DNA of 64,000 nt from Acanthacorydalis orientalis (taxonomy: Eukaryota; Arthropoda; Insecta; Megaloptera; Corydalidae), in NCBI GenBank assembly GCA_034766995.1, contig CM068314.1:35838208-35902207 (forward strand), read 5' to 3'. Positions 11,376 to 24,090 of this stretch are shown here, one piece after another. Made by a program: the position numbers and the translations under genes. Position 1 is the first letter of the stretch, and each line of letters opens with the position of its first letter. The notes beneath the pieces are model-generated. The model saw only the letters and a program-made list of their open reading frames with translations. It made no database searches and was not told the DNA's origin.

Positions 11376-12199
11376 TAGAAGATTTTTTCAGTTTTTTAGA
11401 CAAGTGAAAAATGTAAGAAAGTTACTTGAATGTATAGAAAAAATAACGCTAAATAATGTAATAAAAAAATATATGTATCATAAACATTCTAGCTGATGTT
11501 TTACTTAAAGAGATATTTGACAATGAAGAAATCAAATCAATTTATCAAAATACCCCCGATGAGATCATAAAAAACGAACTAAAATTGATAACCAATTTTT
11601 CATTTTAAAGAATGAACTAGGTTTGTAAACTGTAGCTACAATTTTGACATTTTATAAAAATTAATAAAATATGAAAATAACATTTTGTCAGTCTTATGTT
11701 TTTAAAACTTAAAATGATTAAAAAAGGTAATGTATAAATAAAAAAATAATTTATACTTCTCACTAGACAGTATTTATTAATTAAAAATATAATTCACGAC
11801 TTTCACAATAACGATTTATGTTTAAATAATTTTTTTCTTATTTTTAGCACTTTTTACTGTTAATATTTCATAATTAATATATATGCATATATTTATTTAA
11901 CGACATTAAAAATAAGTGCTTATCATATTTATACTTAATATTGAATTGTATTTCGGACAATACGTTTTTTTATAGACGACAGTAATTCTTTTATTCACAT
12001 TTATAACCATATAAACAAACCATGGAATTATAAATTCTAAACAATAACATAATAAATAATATTAATGGTATTATATACTAATTTTATGTGTTTTATGTAT
12101 TTATTAATTTTATGTAATATTGAATTGAAGCAATGTAAGAATAAACATTTAATTGTAATAATATATACATAAATAATCACACATACGCACACACACACA

Positions 12200-12250
12200 C
12201 ACACATATTTATATATATATATATATACATATGTATGTATGTATGTATGT
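12200..12250. repeat. short CA/TA/TATG microsatellite
   Basis: CA units from about 12188, a TA run at 12209-12227, then several TATG units. Confidence 0.9.
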
Positions 12251-12830
12251 ATTCAATTAATAAATACATCTTTGAAAATACAACTTTTTCTTAGTATTTA
12301 AAATACTCTTTGTATATATAAATAATGTACCATCATAACAAAGAAAACGCAATCATTTTATGCAAATTATTTATGACCTTTTCAAGAATAAATTAATATG
12401 AAATATTTTTCATGTAGGTAGTTTTCCTCAGGTTGAAAATCGTGCATGTGCAAAGAAATAAAGGTCAACACATGGAAATTGTAAATTACCACAATGGAAA
12501 TATCATGAAAATAAAGTGTTTTTCCGTTTCGTGAGAGGTGTATTTTTAGCCGTAAATATTCAAAAATAGATGTTATTTATATGGTCTTTACTTTTAAATA
12601 CCAGTTGTTTAATTATACAAATATATTATTATTTAATGCCAAAAGTTGTATTTTTTTATTTGAAATATATTTTTTCTATACAAGTGGTAATAACAATTAT
12701 TTTTATATGAAAAACTAAGAAAATTATTCTTCACATATTGTTAATTATACTTCGCAGAAAAAAGAAAAGAACATTTAATAATCAATGTTAACTGTGTTAT
12801 TTAGCATAGCAATTCCATTTAAATAGAATA

Positions 12831-12832
<2 letters not shown>

Positions 12833-12879
<47 letters not shown>
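12833..12879. repeat. (TA)n microsatellite
   Basis: About 23 units. Confidence 0.96.
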
Positions 12880-12883
<4 letters not shown>

Positions 12884-13876
12884 TTTCCATAAAAGAAAAT
12901 ATTGATAATACATTTAATTGTTTTGTTATTATATTCGAGAATTATAAAATATCCCAGTGTCAAAAAAAATTTTTACTTCAAAAAAGAGACTGAACCATTA
13001 AATATATTTTTAAATAAATTGAAAAAAAATAATTATATATATTAAGATAAATAAATATTCTTAAAATGCCTAAAATTATTTATTATATATCATTCATTTA
13101 TTCATGATATTCTTCCCTATTTAAATATCAAAAATATGATAACCAAATCTACTAGTGCTTAAAATTAAACAATACGAAAAAGATATTTAAAAATTAATAC
13201 CTAAAACGTTCAAAAAAACAATTAAAGAAAATTTATGAACATTTTTTTTTATTTGATTAACAAATAAAGAGTATAATCTGATCATAACATATTATTAAAT
13301 TAATGATAAAAATAGTAGTATTACGAAAGGACAAACACATTATTTAAAATGATGTAAGTTTCCTAACAATTTAATTTAAGTAACAACAAAATTTCAATGA
13401 CTAATTATAATTCAGTTCAACCTTTTACTATCGGAAATGCATTTAAATGCAAGTAAAAACTAGTTTCCACAAAAGATTACATAATTATTACAAAAAATGC
13501 AGACTAATATAATTGTTAATTCATTTGAAAAATGCACAAATTCCAAAATATACACGTTTAGTAGTTGACTACCAATCGTCCTAAATATTGCAAGAGAAAA
13601 AAATATTAGTTATTTTTAATAATATTAAAAACACCACGAATACGTTTTTGTTTCCATTTGAATGCATATGTTGAGTGTTGAAAATGGAATATAATCCATA
13701 ATTACACATACATTCGTTAATTTTTTTTTTTCTGCATATACGTATACTCTCTTCAAAATACATATTTTATGACTAACGTTTAATTACTACTTTTAAAAGC
13801 TCGCGTATAAACAATTCGATTTGAATTACATATTATTTTCAATTATATGCAGCTGTTGAATTCGCGCTTTATTTTT

Positions 13877-13879
<3 letters not shown>
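12880..13879. other. AT-rich spacer
   Basis: No gene, repeat or motif recognised. Confidence 0.6.

Positions 13880-13954
<75 letters not shown>
13880..13954. repeat. (TA)n microsatellite
   Basis: About 37 units, followed by a short GC-richer stretch (13958-13995). Confidence 0.97.
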
Positions 13955-13959
<5 letters not shown>

Positions 13960-14116
13960 TCGATGGGGCTCGGTTATAACGAGCACTGAGGAACTAACCA
14001 TTTTTATTCGTTACATATATTACCCATTATATAAATGATAGGTAAACTGCACCTAGATATTATAACTTTCTAACTATATTTCAATAATATTATAAATTAT
14101 GTTAGAAAAGAATGTG

Positions 14117-14167
14117 TATATATAATATATATATATATAATTATATATGTGTGTGTGTGTATATATA

Positions 14168-14216
<49 letters not shown>
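14117..14216. repeat. interrupted TA/TG microsatellite
   Basis: TA run, TG run (14148-14160), then a longer TA run. Confidence 0.95.
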
Positions 14217-14218
<2 letters not shown>

Positions 14219-14860
14219 AATGACAAATAAATCTCAAATTTAAATAGAAAGTGTATAAAAACACAGAAACCATATAATCTTATTTGTCGTTATGTAGCAT
14301 TTTAATCTTAAATTATCACAGGAATTGATTCAAAATACTTGATTGTAGCGATTTTTGTAACAACTCATTACAGTTATTTTAAAGAAAGGAAATCAAAAAA
14401 ATAAACGTTAATAAAATATTTTTTTATACAAATATATATTAGAGAAATTTTAACTACCATTTTTTAAAACTTTTCATATTTATGTAAATTTAAACATTAG
14501 CTTAGTATTCTTCTTGCCTCGCATTTATAAAATAATTGCAAATCATGTCTTATGTTACAATAAATCTTCTTGTTTGTTTTAACAAATAATGCATAAAGAA
14601 CATTTGAACAAAATATTTTGAATAAATCGAATTAATTCATTAAATATTTTGTATAAAATACCACTTAATATTTATGAAATATACTTTCTCTTTATATCAC
14701 TTGCTAAATGCGAAAAAAATAATATAGAATATATATAAATAATTCTTATATTTTTGTTTTGTAGAAAACATATCTTATGTAGTCAAAACACAAAGAAATA
14801 TGTTCATTACTAAAGCAATTTTATCATCATTACCAAAAGGGTACAAATAGTTACAAGCGT

Positions 14861-14863
<3 letters not shown>
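14217..14863. other. AT-rich spacer
   Basis: No gene or repeat recognised. Confidence 0.6.
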
Positions 14864-14920
<57 letters not shown>

Positions 14921-14932
14921 CTGTGTGTGTGT
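14864..14932. repeat. compound (TA)n(TG)n microsatellite
   Basis: TA to about 14900, then TG with one TC interruption. Confidence 0.96.
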
Positions 14933-15255
14933 AAGGAAGAAAAATATATGACGTTAATGTAAGCATTCGCGATCTGCGTACTGTATTATTGCAATGAGCA
15001 TATAAAAATAACCTTGTGCAAGGAGAAAACTGATAGTGTGCGTAGCAAAATTCATGGCCACGTATATTGTTTTTCATTGTGAAGGACACCAAATATTATT
15101 GGCCAATTGCGTTTAATATCACGTTTAATGTAACAACGTAAAAAACAACAAATTACTACTGATTCTGTTCTCAATTTTTATTTGTATGATTAGTTTCTAC
15201 ATGAAACATATTGTTCAGACACTTGTTTGTCTGACACGTTTGTACACTCATTATT

Positions 15256-15258
<3 letters not shown>

Positions 15259-15297
<39 letters not shown>

Positions 15298-15312
15298 TAT
15301 ATATATATATAA
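15259..15312. repeat. (TA)n microsatellite
   Basis: Two TA runs around a CACA interruption. Confidence 0.95.
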
Positions 15313-15543
15313 TGTAATTTCCAACAATTATTTAAACATTTAAGTCCAAGCCGACACATTTTTTATCAAGAAATCTAAAATTTAACTTTTAAAATCGCAT
15401 GATTGATTGGTTTTTAATTGCAGTGTAATTTATAGGCAAACAAAATATAAATAGCTTAGAATGATATCAAAATTTTAAAAAAAATGTAATAAAGAAGTTC
15501 ATAGAGTTTAACAAATCAATGAATACAACAAATTATAAAATTA

Positions 15544-15544
<1 letters not shown>

Positions 15545-15590
<46 letters not shown>
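15545..15590. repeat. (TA)n microsatellite
   Basis: About 23 units running directly into the GC-rich repeat tail. Confidence 0.97.
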
Positions 15591-15593
<3 letters not shown>

Positions 15594-15676
15594 CTTCGCC
15601 CATGCTCGCTTCCCTCGCCAACCCTCGGGCTCGCTGTGCTCTCCCACTTCTCAATTATAAGCCTGTACATGCAACC
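15591..15676. repeat. GC-rich repeat tail, copy A
   Basis: A run rich in CTTCGC/CTCGCT leads into CCCACTTCTCAATTATAAG and CCTGTACA. It matches the reverse complement of 35140-35200 over about 60 bases with short gaps. Both copies touch a TA-containing microsatellite at the same end, as expected for an element whose terminus seeds simple repeats. The class is unknown; it has no coding capacity. Confidence 0.7.
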
Positions 15677-15750
15677 AAATAAAAAATAAACAATTTTTTT
15701 AAAAATTAATATGTATGTAATTATTACCAGATATATAGCAAAGTAATCGT

Positions 15751-15751
<1 letters not shown>

Positions 15752-15791
<40 letters not shown>

Positions 15792-15793
15792 AT
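15752..15793. repeat. (TA)n(TG)n microsatellite
   Basis: Short TA array followed by about ten TG units. Confidence 0.95.
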
Positions 15794-15892
15794 GTGTTAG
15801 TATGTATATATAAGCATGGCAGTAGATTATTTTTTGCAACATTTTAGTTTTTTGTGGCTAAATACTATTTTATATATATAGAAAGACATATA

Positions 15893-16894
15893 CGCTAGAG
15901 TAGCGTCAGATATTCTCGGCCTAACATGTTTGCGCATGCACATCTATGGTGAATCTGTGCGGTGTTCATGGTTTAGGAGCGTTTTGTAAATATTCCATGG
16001 TTATTCGATCAGTCGTATTGTGACAGCGATCAAAGTAAAGCATGTTCTTAACAATGTCACAAGTACCTCAAGTTGAGTATCATGCGGTAGGAAATAAAGA
16101 ATACGGGGAAGTTTATCCTTTAAGCTCCATGGTAAAGGAATGGACTATGTGATTTTTGATGGGAGAAGAGTCGCTGGAAGATGAATCGTGTCCTGGTCGC
16201 CCTGTGGAAGTGCTAACGCCTACAAACCTGCTGCTTAAAGGTCGAGGCTTAAAGTGAAAAAATTATCAGTAATGTGTAATGTTTCAAATATAAACCTTTC
16301 GACGAATTTTTCAAAAAAAAGATCCATTGAATGGTTGTGAGTAGCTGAACCACCCACAAAAAGAGCTAAAGTGTCTTAATCTACAAAAAAGATCCTTACC
16401 ACATTTTTTTAGGATATCAAGGGCTTCTTATTAATAGATTTTAAGGAGCGCAATGCCACTGTTAATGGCACTTATTATGCAAAATTGTTGCGTAAATTGC
16501 GGGACAATATTTGCGAAAAACGACATGGAAAACTAATAAAAGAAGTGCGCTTGTTGCACGACAATGCACCACTTCACATCGTTACTATTTCCCAAACCAT
16601 TATTCTGGAATGAGGCTTCAAAGAACTTGATCACTCACCCTATAATCCAGACATAGCCCCTAGCAATTATTACCTTTTTGGTAAAATTACTTGGGTAGCG
16701 TTTTAATAATGACAACGTGCTGAACCACTTTAATACAAAATCGGAAGATTACTCGTATTTTTATAAAAGTACAAAATTGCTTGTTAATAACTGTAAAAAT
16801 GTATTGAAATTAAAAGGCATTATATAAAAAAATAGTAAAATCTTGTTTTTTTTTATTTACATTCCTGGCCGAATATTTGGCGTTACTCTCGTGC
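15893..16894 (+). mobile_element. 1.0-kb mariner-like element with both ends
   Basis: Left end CGCTAGAGTAGCGTCAGATA and right end (reverse complement) GAGAGTAACGCCAAATATT are imperfect inverted repeats of about 30 bases, each next to TA. The termini differ from the other mariners here, so this is a separate lineage. It encloses a decayed plus-strand transposase. At about 1000 bp it is shorter than a 1.2-1.3 kb mariner, mostly through loss in the region between the DNA-binding and catalytic parts. Confidence 0.8.
16054..16730 (+). pseudogene. mariner-like transposase, broken
   Basis: A start at 16054 gives the N-terminus. Around 16160-16200 the frame reads EESLEDESCPGRP, the mariner hinge. 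The segment that should contain the first catalytic Asp is largely lost. Downstream the frame reads FKERNATVNGTYYAKLLRKL, then LLHDNAPLH with the second catalytic Asp at 16560-16562, then SPYNPDIAPSNYYLF. In mariners this last motif is (S/T)D, with the third catalytic Asp; here it is SN, so the triad is broken. In-frame stops also occur, for example near 16611. This is a relic with no expected activity. Confidence 0.8.
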
Positions 16895-16895
16895 A

Positions 16896-16899
16896 TATG

Positions 16900-16957
<58 letters not shown>

Positions 16958-16994
16958 TATATATGTATATATATATGTGTGTGTATATATATAA
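16896..16994. repeat. TA/TATG microsatellite abutting a mariner-like end
   Basis: TA runs with ATGTATGT interruptions, starting at the TA beside the right end of the element at 15893-16894. Confidence 0.95.
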
Positions 16995-18600
16995 GTGGTA
17001 ATCTTTTCAAAGATTAATCACTTATCTTATAGTATCCAGTGAGATTCGTGATACGGATTTCGAGCCAAACATGAGAAACACGAGTGAGACTCCTGATACG
17101 GCTTAATTATGACACGCACTGTCGCGAAGTAATAATAAAGCAAGGGGTTAAAGAGAGAAATGAATAAATTACAAATATAAATAATTTTTTAAAAAATAAA
17201 AACTAGGTAAAAACCCACGTTGAAGATTTAAACATTCAAAAATTAAATATAAGCTCAATTTTATGAAGAAATTTATTAATAGAACTAATCGGCTGAAGAT
17301 GTACGTCTTGAAAAATTACACATTTTAAAATAAAAAAAAAATAAATATCAACCCACACAGCCGTCATATAAAAAGGCAGTCTTCATTATATACTATTTAT
17401 ATACAAACAAATACATAACAGAATACTCTTAAATTAGATAAAATTTATTATGCCCACATACCAAATGATAAAAACGAATACTTTGCGTTGAAGTTCATAA
17501 AGCAGAAAGAGAATCGAGAATACAACGTAAATCAAATAAAAATTGTGGTCCATTTGTCATTCCTACAACTTTTCAGATTAGGAAAATGAAAATATAAAAT
17601 TATATTCTTCACACAATTTATTTAATTACAAGTATGTATAATGTAAATTCATTCATTTTTTATAGTTCATTCCAACTTTAAAACATTAAAAAAATATACA
17701 GTATCAAACTTAATTTCATTTTAGTACTCAATTATTTTAATCATGTCGTATACAACAAATAATTAAATACACATTTATTACTATCTACAAAATTTATATC
17801 ATATAATTTTATTGTTTTGCTAAGTTGAAAATAATTTATTAAAATTACTATTTCATCATCATATTCATTGTAACGAAATTAATACCTCATTAAAAAAAAA
17901 ACTTCAAACTGATTTCCACAAATATTACAAGAAATGAACGATTGACGTTTTATATAAAAATTAATTTCACTCGGTTGTTAATATAAATACAAACTAATAT
18001 TTTTTTAAATATTTTATTTGTCAGATATTTATTTTTAGTAAAGTCGAATTTTTTTAAGAACTGTATTAAGTTGTATTGCATTTGTTCGAAAATTATTGAT
18101 TAATATCTCCTAAACACACTACTAAAAATAAATGATATCTAAGAAGAAACTATAATCAATTACATTTTCATTTTTATTTCACTTCAACATTACAACAAAT
18201 ACATATTAAAATAGATTAAATAATGCCTTTTTGATGTAATATTACGTTTTGATAATGTTTTTTTAATAAAATTTATTTTTGATATTGTTCCTATTAATAT
18301 TTCCATATTAACATACCAAAAATAAAAACATAAGTACTTATTTGATAAAAATAATAATCAGAAAATAGAGAACATTATATAATAATCATTTTTCATTGGA
18401 TACCTTACTCCCGAATTCAGGGATAAATAATTAAGTATTGCTAAAGGACAGTTTCTTGTCATGTTTGATTTACATTAAAATTGCATAATTTCATTTAATA
18501 TTAACAACAGTTAGAAAAAAGGAAATTACGAAGAAATAAGGTATTAAAAGAAAAAATCATCCATAAATATTGTCAACACCACTAACACAAGCGTTTTGTG
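16995..18600. other. AT-rich spacer
   Basis: No gene recognised. A slightly GC-richer patch at 17030-17120 carries a loose repeat of a GTGA(T/G) / GATACGG phrase (around 17039-17060 and 17082-17102). The rest is featureless. Confidence 0.6.
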
Positions 18601-19718
18601 CGAAAGTGCAAATAAGAAAAAACCGAAATTCGAGGTAATTCAGTTTTTTTTTGGAAAGAAAAATAGTGAAGAAAATCCTTGAGAGAATCTTTCCTCAATT
18701 GGATGAATCTTGTCCTTCTTATGGAATCGTTCGACTTCGGATAAATGAATTTAAACGTGGAAGAATGAATATCGAAGACGCGCCACGTTCAGAAGGACCG
18801 AGAAGCCCATGGTACCACGACATAAATCATCGATTAAGTCCACAATATAATTTTGTCCGACCGAAGAGTGAAAGCTAGTGAGTTAGAAGAGGTCATAGGC
18901 ATTTTAAATGAGCGAACGCATTTCATTTTGCATAATGAACTGGGTATGAAAAAACTTTCCGCATGATAGGTGCCGCGTTTGCTCACCGCAGAGCAAAAAC
19001 GAGTTCAAACGCGAACATCATCCGATTTCTTCGAACTGTTTACGAAGAATCAGCGGATTTCATGCGGCGCTTTGTGACCATAGATGAAACATGGATTCAC
19101 CATTACACACCAGTTTCGAAAACGCATTCGAAACAGTGGACTGAATGCGGTGAAACGGCTTTGAACAAGGAGAAGACGATTCATTCGGCTGGACACATGT
19201 GGGCGTCAGTTTTCTGGGAAGCGAAAGGAATTCTCTTGATCATCGATCTTTAGAAGGGAACAGCAGTTACTGGCCAATGCTACGCAACACTTTCGGAGAA
19301 GTTGAAGGCAGCGATCACGGAAAAACGTCCCGGAATGGCCAAGAAAAACGTATTGTTTCACCATGGCAAAGCACTGGTTCATTCAAGCGTTGTCGCTCAT
19401 CAAAAATTGACCGAATTACAATTTGAAATCCTTCCGCATCTACCGTATTTGCCTGATTTCATTCTTTCGGACTTCCATCTGTTCCCGATACTCAAAATTG
19501 TTCTGACCGGAAAACGATTTGGGTCGAATGAAGAGGCAATAAAAGCCACAAACGGCTAGCTTGAGAATCTGGAAAAAACCTACTTCCAGGAGGGAATCGA
19601 GAAGCCGGAGAAACATTGGGGCAAGTGCATTTTACTTCGAGGAGATTTTGTCGAAAAGTACACTTTCAAACTAAACCTGTATGCTCTATTATTGAACCAA
19701 GTTACTCTTCAAACCGCC
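18600..19718 (+). mobile_element. mauritiana-type mariner remnant, 5' end missing
   Basis: Contains most of a mariner transposase frame and its 3' terminal repeat ACCAAGTTACTCTTCAAACC, ending at 19718 just before a TA array. No matching 5' terminal repeat is found upstream of 18600, so the left end is truncated or diverged. The same terminus recurs at 40512-40533 and, reversed, at 58915-58942. Confidence 0.8.
18640..19675 (+). pseudogene. mauritiana-type mariner transposase, frameshifted
   Basis: Readable pieces lie in several frames. CPSYGIVRLRINEFKRGR (about 18710-18765) is the second DNA-binding segment. HNELGMKKLSA (near 18935) is the linker. RRFVTIDETWIHHYTPVS (19058-19110) carries the first catalytic Asp in IDETW. 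ASVFWEAKGILLI follows (19203-19245). The second catalytic motif, normally QDNA, reads FHHGKALVHSSV (19360-19395), so that Asp is lost. LPYLPDFILSDFHLFP keeps the third Asp (19442-19488). The C-terminus ends GKCILLRGDFVEK. At least two frameshifts and several stops separate the pieces. The gene is dead. Confidence 0.88.

Positions 19719-19721
<3 letters not shown>

Positions 19722-19805
<84 letters not shown>
19722..19805. repeat. (TA)n microsatellite
   Basis: About 42 units with one CA interruption, starting four bases after the mariner terminus. Confidence 0.97.
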
Positions 19806-19807
<2 letters not shown>

Positions 19808-19946
19808 CAAACACATCTATTTGTATACAATGAGTGTATATCTATAAAATTAATAAAAAAACAATAAAATAGTAATGGCAATAAAAACTGATAAACGAAA
19901 AACGATTTTTGCAAATAAAACAAATGTTATAAAACCTAGGTCAATG

Positions 19947-19949
<3 letters not shown>

Positions 19950-19997
<48 letters not shown>
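19950..19997. repeat. (TA)n microsatellite
   Basis: About 23 units. Confidence 0.97.
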
Positions 19998-20003
<6 letters not shown>

Positions 20004-20189
20004 AAAAATAGTCATATGAATAAACATACCACACGTGTTTGAACTCTAAGTACATTTTCTATTTCTCCTTAACCAACTAACAGAAATTGAAAAAAAATCT
20101 GTCGCCGGATATCCGAATACTAAAACCTATTTTTTATTTGAAATGCAATGAAAAATATTTATAAATTCAATTGAAACGCCACTAGTTAT

Positions 20190-20380
20190 ATTATCCTTTT
20201 ATCCCGTGAATATCGAATTCCAGAAAGCATTCGTTGAGAGCCATTATTGTTCACTGAACGTTAAGGTCAAGGTCACTAGTTGGTGTTACCAAGCGTTTCC
20301 CCTACATTATCCTGTGGGATGTGCACGGTGCAACGAGCTTCATGCAGGCGCGTGAACACTACAGCTATCTAGAGGAAATA
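20190..20380. other. GC-elevated block with nuclear-receptor-like half-site
   Basis: A CpG-containing patch with AAGGTCAAGGTCACTAG at about 20260-20276. TCAAGGTCA is the extended half-site bound by FTZ-F1/ERR-type nuclear receptors. No convincing reading frame. A regulatory role is inference only. Confidence 0.25.
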
Positions 20381-20401
20381 CTTAACAAAATGTTAATATA
20401 A

Positions 20402-20402
<1 letters not shown>

Positions 20403-20456
<54 letters not shown>
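20403..20456. repeat. (TA)n microsatellite
   Basis: About 26 units. Confidence 0.97.
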
Positions 20457-20458
<2 letters not shown>

Positions 20459-22260
20459 TTTATTAATTTTTTATTTCGACATATAAAAATAAAAAGGTAA
20501 TGATCTCATTTCAATTATATCTTATATATCTTTCGATACTACAGCTCAAGAAAATCTTAAAAATAAACAATATGTATTTAAAAAATAATTATTAAAATAT
20601 ATTAAACCTAAAAATATATATTAAAAAAATATAAGAAAGTTATATAAATATGTGCATTTTTTCAATTTAAAGTTATGAATAATTTTCAATATATTTATGT
20701 ACTCATATTATATATATGTTATATATATATATATCAAGTTTATTCATTATTTAAAATTTGATAAAAAATATTCGATATTTTTTAAAAAAATCAATATTAT
20801 AGTTTATTCTCTACATTCATCAATGTATAAATGTAAAACTTTTAGTATATAAATTTGAAAATGTGGTATTTTTGTTGAAAAAAATGAAATAAATTTGAAA
20901 GAGCATTTGTCCGAAAAATGAACTTACCTCTCTTAATATTAAGGTAAGTAATAATTATAGTAATTAATATTTTTTTAGTTTTTCAATCGATTCGAAAAAA
21001 TTAAAATATACCGATAATACACAATTTCATACTCAAATGATTTTTATATGCAAAATTTGATTGTATGTATGTATGTAGTAGTTATATAATTTGGTAAAAT
21101 ATGTGAAATTCTTAAAACAATTTTTAAAAATCGCAATTTACCAATGTTTTTGATATTTAGAGCGTTAGAAGAAATGTATCGTTATTAGTTAGTTTTTTTT
21201 AAAATAAATATTTATTTGTTTTTACCAATGAATATTCAATAATACAAATCGAAATATACACAACTGACTAGCAAAATGATAAAAAATCAAGTACTACATA
21301 TGTTTTATTATTAGAGAAAAAATGTTTATGGTTCGTGGTGGTGTGAAAAATTCATTTGTAAAGTGAATTTGACAATAGTTCCAAAAACTTTGTGATTCAA
21401 GTGTTATTATATTAAAAATAATTCATTTTTATCTCCTTTCACATAATAGATTTTTTTGTTACTCGAAAAAAATGAATAATTTCCAGAAATATAGAATAAT
21501 TATAGACTAAATGTAAAAAAAAAATAAAATAATTTTAATTCACCAGAAAAATTGTTATTTAGATCTAATTTAAATTGGGTTAAACTTTTCGAAAATACAA
21601 AAGTGTAATTTAAAGAATACGTTTCAAATGTATAATTTAACCCTATGAAATATTTTTGATTTAAAAATAATATATAATATTAACAATACGAATATTATAA
21701 CAAGAGTTAATAAGAGATACATATCGTAATAAGAGTACCGGAAACAGTCATCTTCTTTAAAATTCAAAAAAAAAAATTATTCTACACAGCTTAAAAAAAG
21801 TATAACTATACAATGAATGAATTTTACCTTTTACGTAATGCTACATTATTATAATTACTTCCTATAATTACACAGAACTACAAGTTAAGCTGTGATAATA
21901 AAACTGAACTATAGATATACAATATAATGAAAATTAATATTTTAACTATATAAAAACATTTTATCATATTGATTTTAAAATTAGTTATCAAATAATTATG
22001 ATACTAAATGCATATTTTTCCAAATAATTCTTCAAACAATGTTTGTTGAATTTTATGCTTCTATTTATATGTTTCATCTCCAATGCTTTTAAATATCATT
22101 TTTATGAAAAATATGATAGTGTATGATAATTCTTATTTTCTAATATCTATGCATCATTTGTGGTTTTATTGTAGTGAACCGTAAAAAGGGAAACAGGGAA
22201 AGGTCAAAGATTAAAGGTAGCTGAAATGTATTCATAAATAACATTTCCAACCATTCAAAC

Positions 22261-22262
<2 letters not shown>
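20457..22262. other. AT-rich spacer with one partial foldback copy
   Basis: No gene recognised. Contains the repeat at 21301-21385 and is otherwise featureless. Confidence 0.6.
21301..21385 (-). repeat. foldback repeat family, partial copy
   Basis: Reads TATGGTTCGTGGTGGTGTG then AAATTCATTTGTAAAGTGAAT. This is the reverse-orientation form of the TTCAC...CACAAATCA module of copy 1. The distal modules are not clear here. Confidence 0.4.
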
Positions 22263-22353
<91 letters not shown>

Positions 22354-22355
22354 TA

Positions 22356-22412
<57 letters not shown>

Positions 22413-22413
22413 T
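22263..22413. repeat. long interrupted (TA)n microsatellite
   Basis: About 150 bases of TA with single-base breaks near 22329, 22353 and 22381-22388. Confidence 0.97.
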
Positions 22414-22554
22414 GAATTTATGTATGTATATACACACATACATACGCATATCATCAACTTGGTATGTTATCTAAAAACAAGTAATATGAAAAAATACATA
22501 AATCCCTTAAATTTTCTTATTCATATCAATCGTACCCGCCTATACAAAAACAAA

Positions 22555-22559
<5 letters not shown>

Positions 22560-22606
<47 letters not shown>

Positions 22607-22633
22607 GAGTATATGCATGTGTGTGTGTGTGTA
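22560..22633. repeat. (TA)n then (TG)n microsatellite
   Basis: TA to 22605, a short interruption, then TG to 22633. Confidence 0.96.
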
Positions 22634-22639
22634 CACTTT

Positions 22640-23035
22640 TATTCGACAGGACTTTAACGAGATATCAACCCACTCGCAGAACTAACTACAAAGTCCCGAG
22701 TATTACAAACGACGAAATAAGGTTTGCAAGGTCACCTTGCCACAATGGCGAACCCGCACCCCATACTTAAAAAAAATACCACCTGTGCGACACCCCAAAC
22801 ATCTAAAAACAGCCAACGCACGTGGTCATACACGCTTTAGACAACGAACCAGTTATGAAACGCACCATAATATTCTACGAGTGTCTCTTTCTCACGCATT
22901 CATTCAAGAACTAAATGCGGTGTGTCCATTTTGCAATACGATATATCGGTTGTTTTCGGAACGTTGCGAGAGTTTCGTGCGTTTCCGTTATATCGATTGT
23001 CAGCAGGAGAGGAAGATTTAAATGGACTTTTAATA
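22640..23035. other. GC-elevated island, possible exon or regulatory DNA
   Basis: About 400 bases with normal base balance between two AT-rich deserts. An ATG in good context (CACAATGG, 22744) opens only a 31-codon frame. A longer frame (22737-23021) lacks an ATG at its start. Neither peptide matches a family I know. An AAGGTCACCTTG palindrome lies at about 22728-22739. It may be an exon, an enhancer or a decayed element. Confidence 0.25.
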
Positions 23036-23296
23036 AAAGAAGGTTGACTCATACAGTTGTATTTTTACGCAGACAATTTTGTTTAATGATCCTACATTTA
23101 TTATTCATAAATATCAAGTCTTTAGGAATATTTTTTCGAAAAAAGATAACGAAAAATACATACTGAAATTGTAGCAGAAAAAATACATTAAATTTTAATA
23201 GAATATTTTTATAAATGCATACCTTCATTCATTTTTAACACATACTTTAATTAAACGTATACCATCATCGAAATTTATATATATAATTAAATAGAG

Positions 23297-23298
<2 letters not shown>

Positions 23299-23392
<94 letters not shown>

Positions 23393-23401
23393 ATATATAT
23401 G
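23299..23401. repeat. interrupted (TA)n microsatellite
   Basis: TA array with three T insertions (TATTTATA) at roughly regular spacing. Confidence 0.96.
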
Positions 23402-23937
23402 TATAGCCAATGTAAAAAAATGTGTATGTTTAGTTATTATTAAGTATTCTCAAAAGTTTCATGAATTTTAATTAATTTGTTCTACATGCTATTTCTTACA
23501 ATAATAATATTCTATTCTATGATGTTGTATTCGTTTAAATAAACATTGGTTCGTCTAAAGTAGAAAATACTGAAATTCTACAACACAAAAGTTGGTGTGA
23601 AATCGAATATAATAAACTTCAAAATTAACTTTAATTGAAATACAGTCGCCTTAAAATGAAATAGTTTACTTGTTGAAAAAATAGTTTATTACTTAATATA
23701 TTTTTATAAATAGTGAAATGAAATATGTGTAATTACGTTAGTTTTTTAAATAACTAAATCAGCCATTTTTGTATTAAGGCATATTTTAAAAATAGATTGT
23801 CCGATTAGTGGAAGATCTAATGCCAAAAAGTGTTATAGAAAAGAGTTAGAACTAATTGAAATAAAAATTGAAAAACAAGTTAGTAACAAGTAGTTAGGCA
23901 TTCTTAAAGTTTTGTTATTATTACAAATGATTTTTCA

Positions 23938-24090
23938 TTCTCCACAAAAATTACATAAAAAAATATTAATCGAATGTGCCCAATAATTGATTATTGACCA
24001 ACAATCAATTATTTAATATTTTTAATTAAAAAAAAATTGTGGTTTGTGGAGTGAGGGAAACTTCATTTGTGAATCTGAATTTTACCACAG
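23938..24090 (-). repeat. foldback repeat family, copy with clear hairpin
   Basis: CTCCACAAAAATT near the left and AATTGTGGTTTGTGGAG near the right are inverted repeats. AATAATTGATTATTG and CAATCAATTATT form an inner stem. The right flank GGGAAACTTCATTTGTGAAT matches 42805-42835 and the reverse complement of copies 1 and 43675-43795. Confidence 0.5.
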
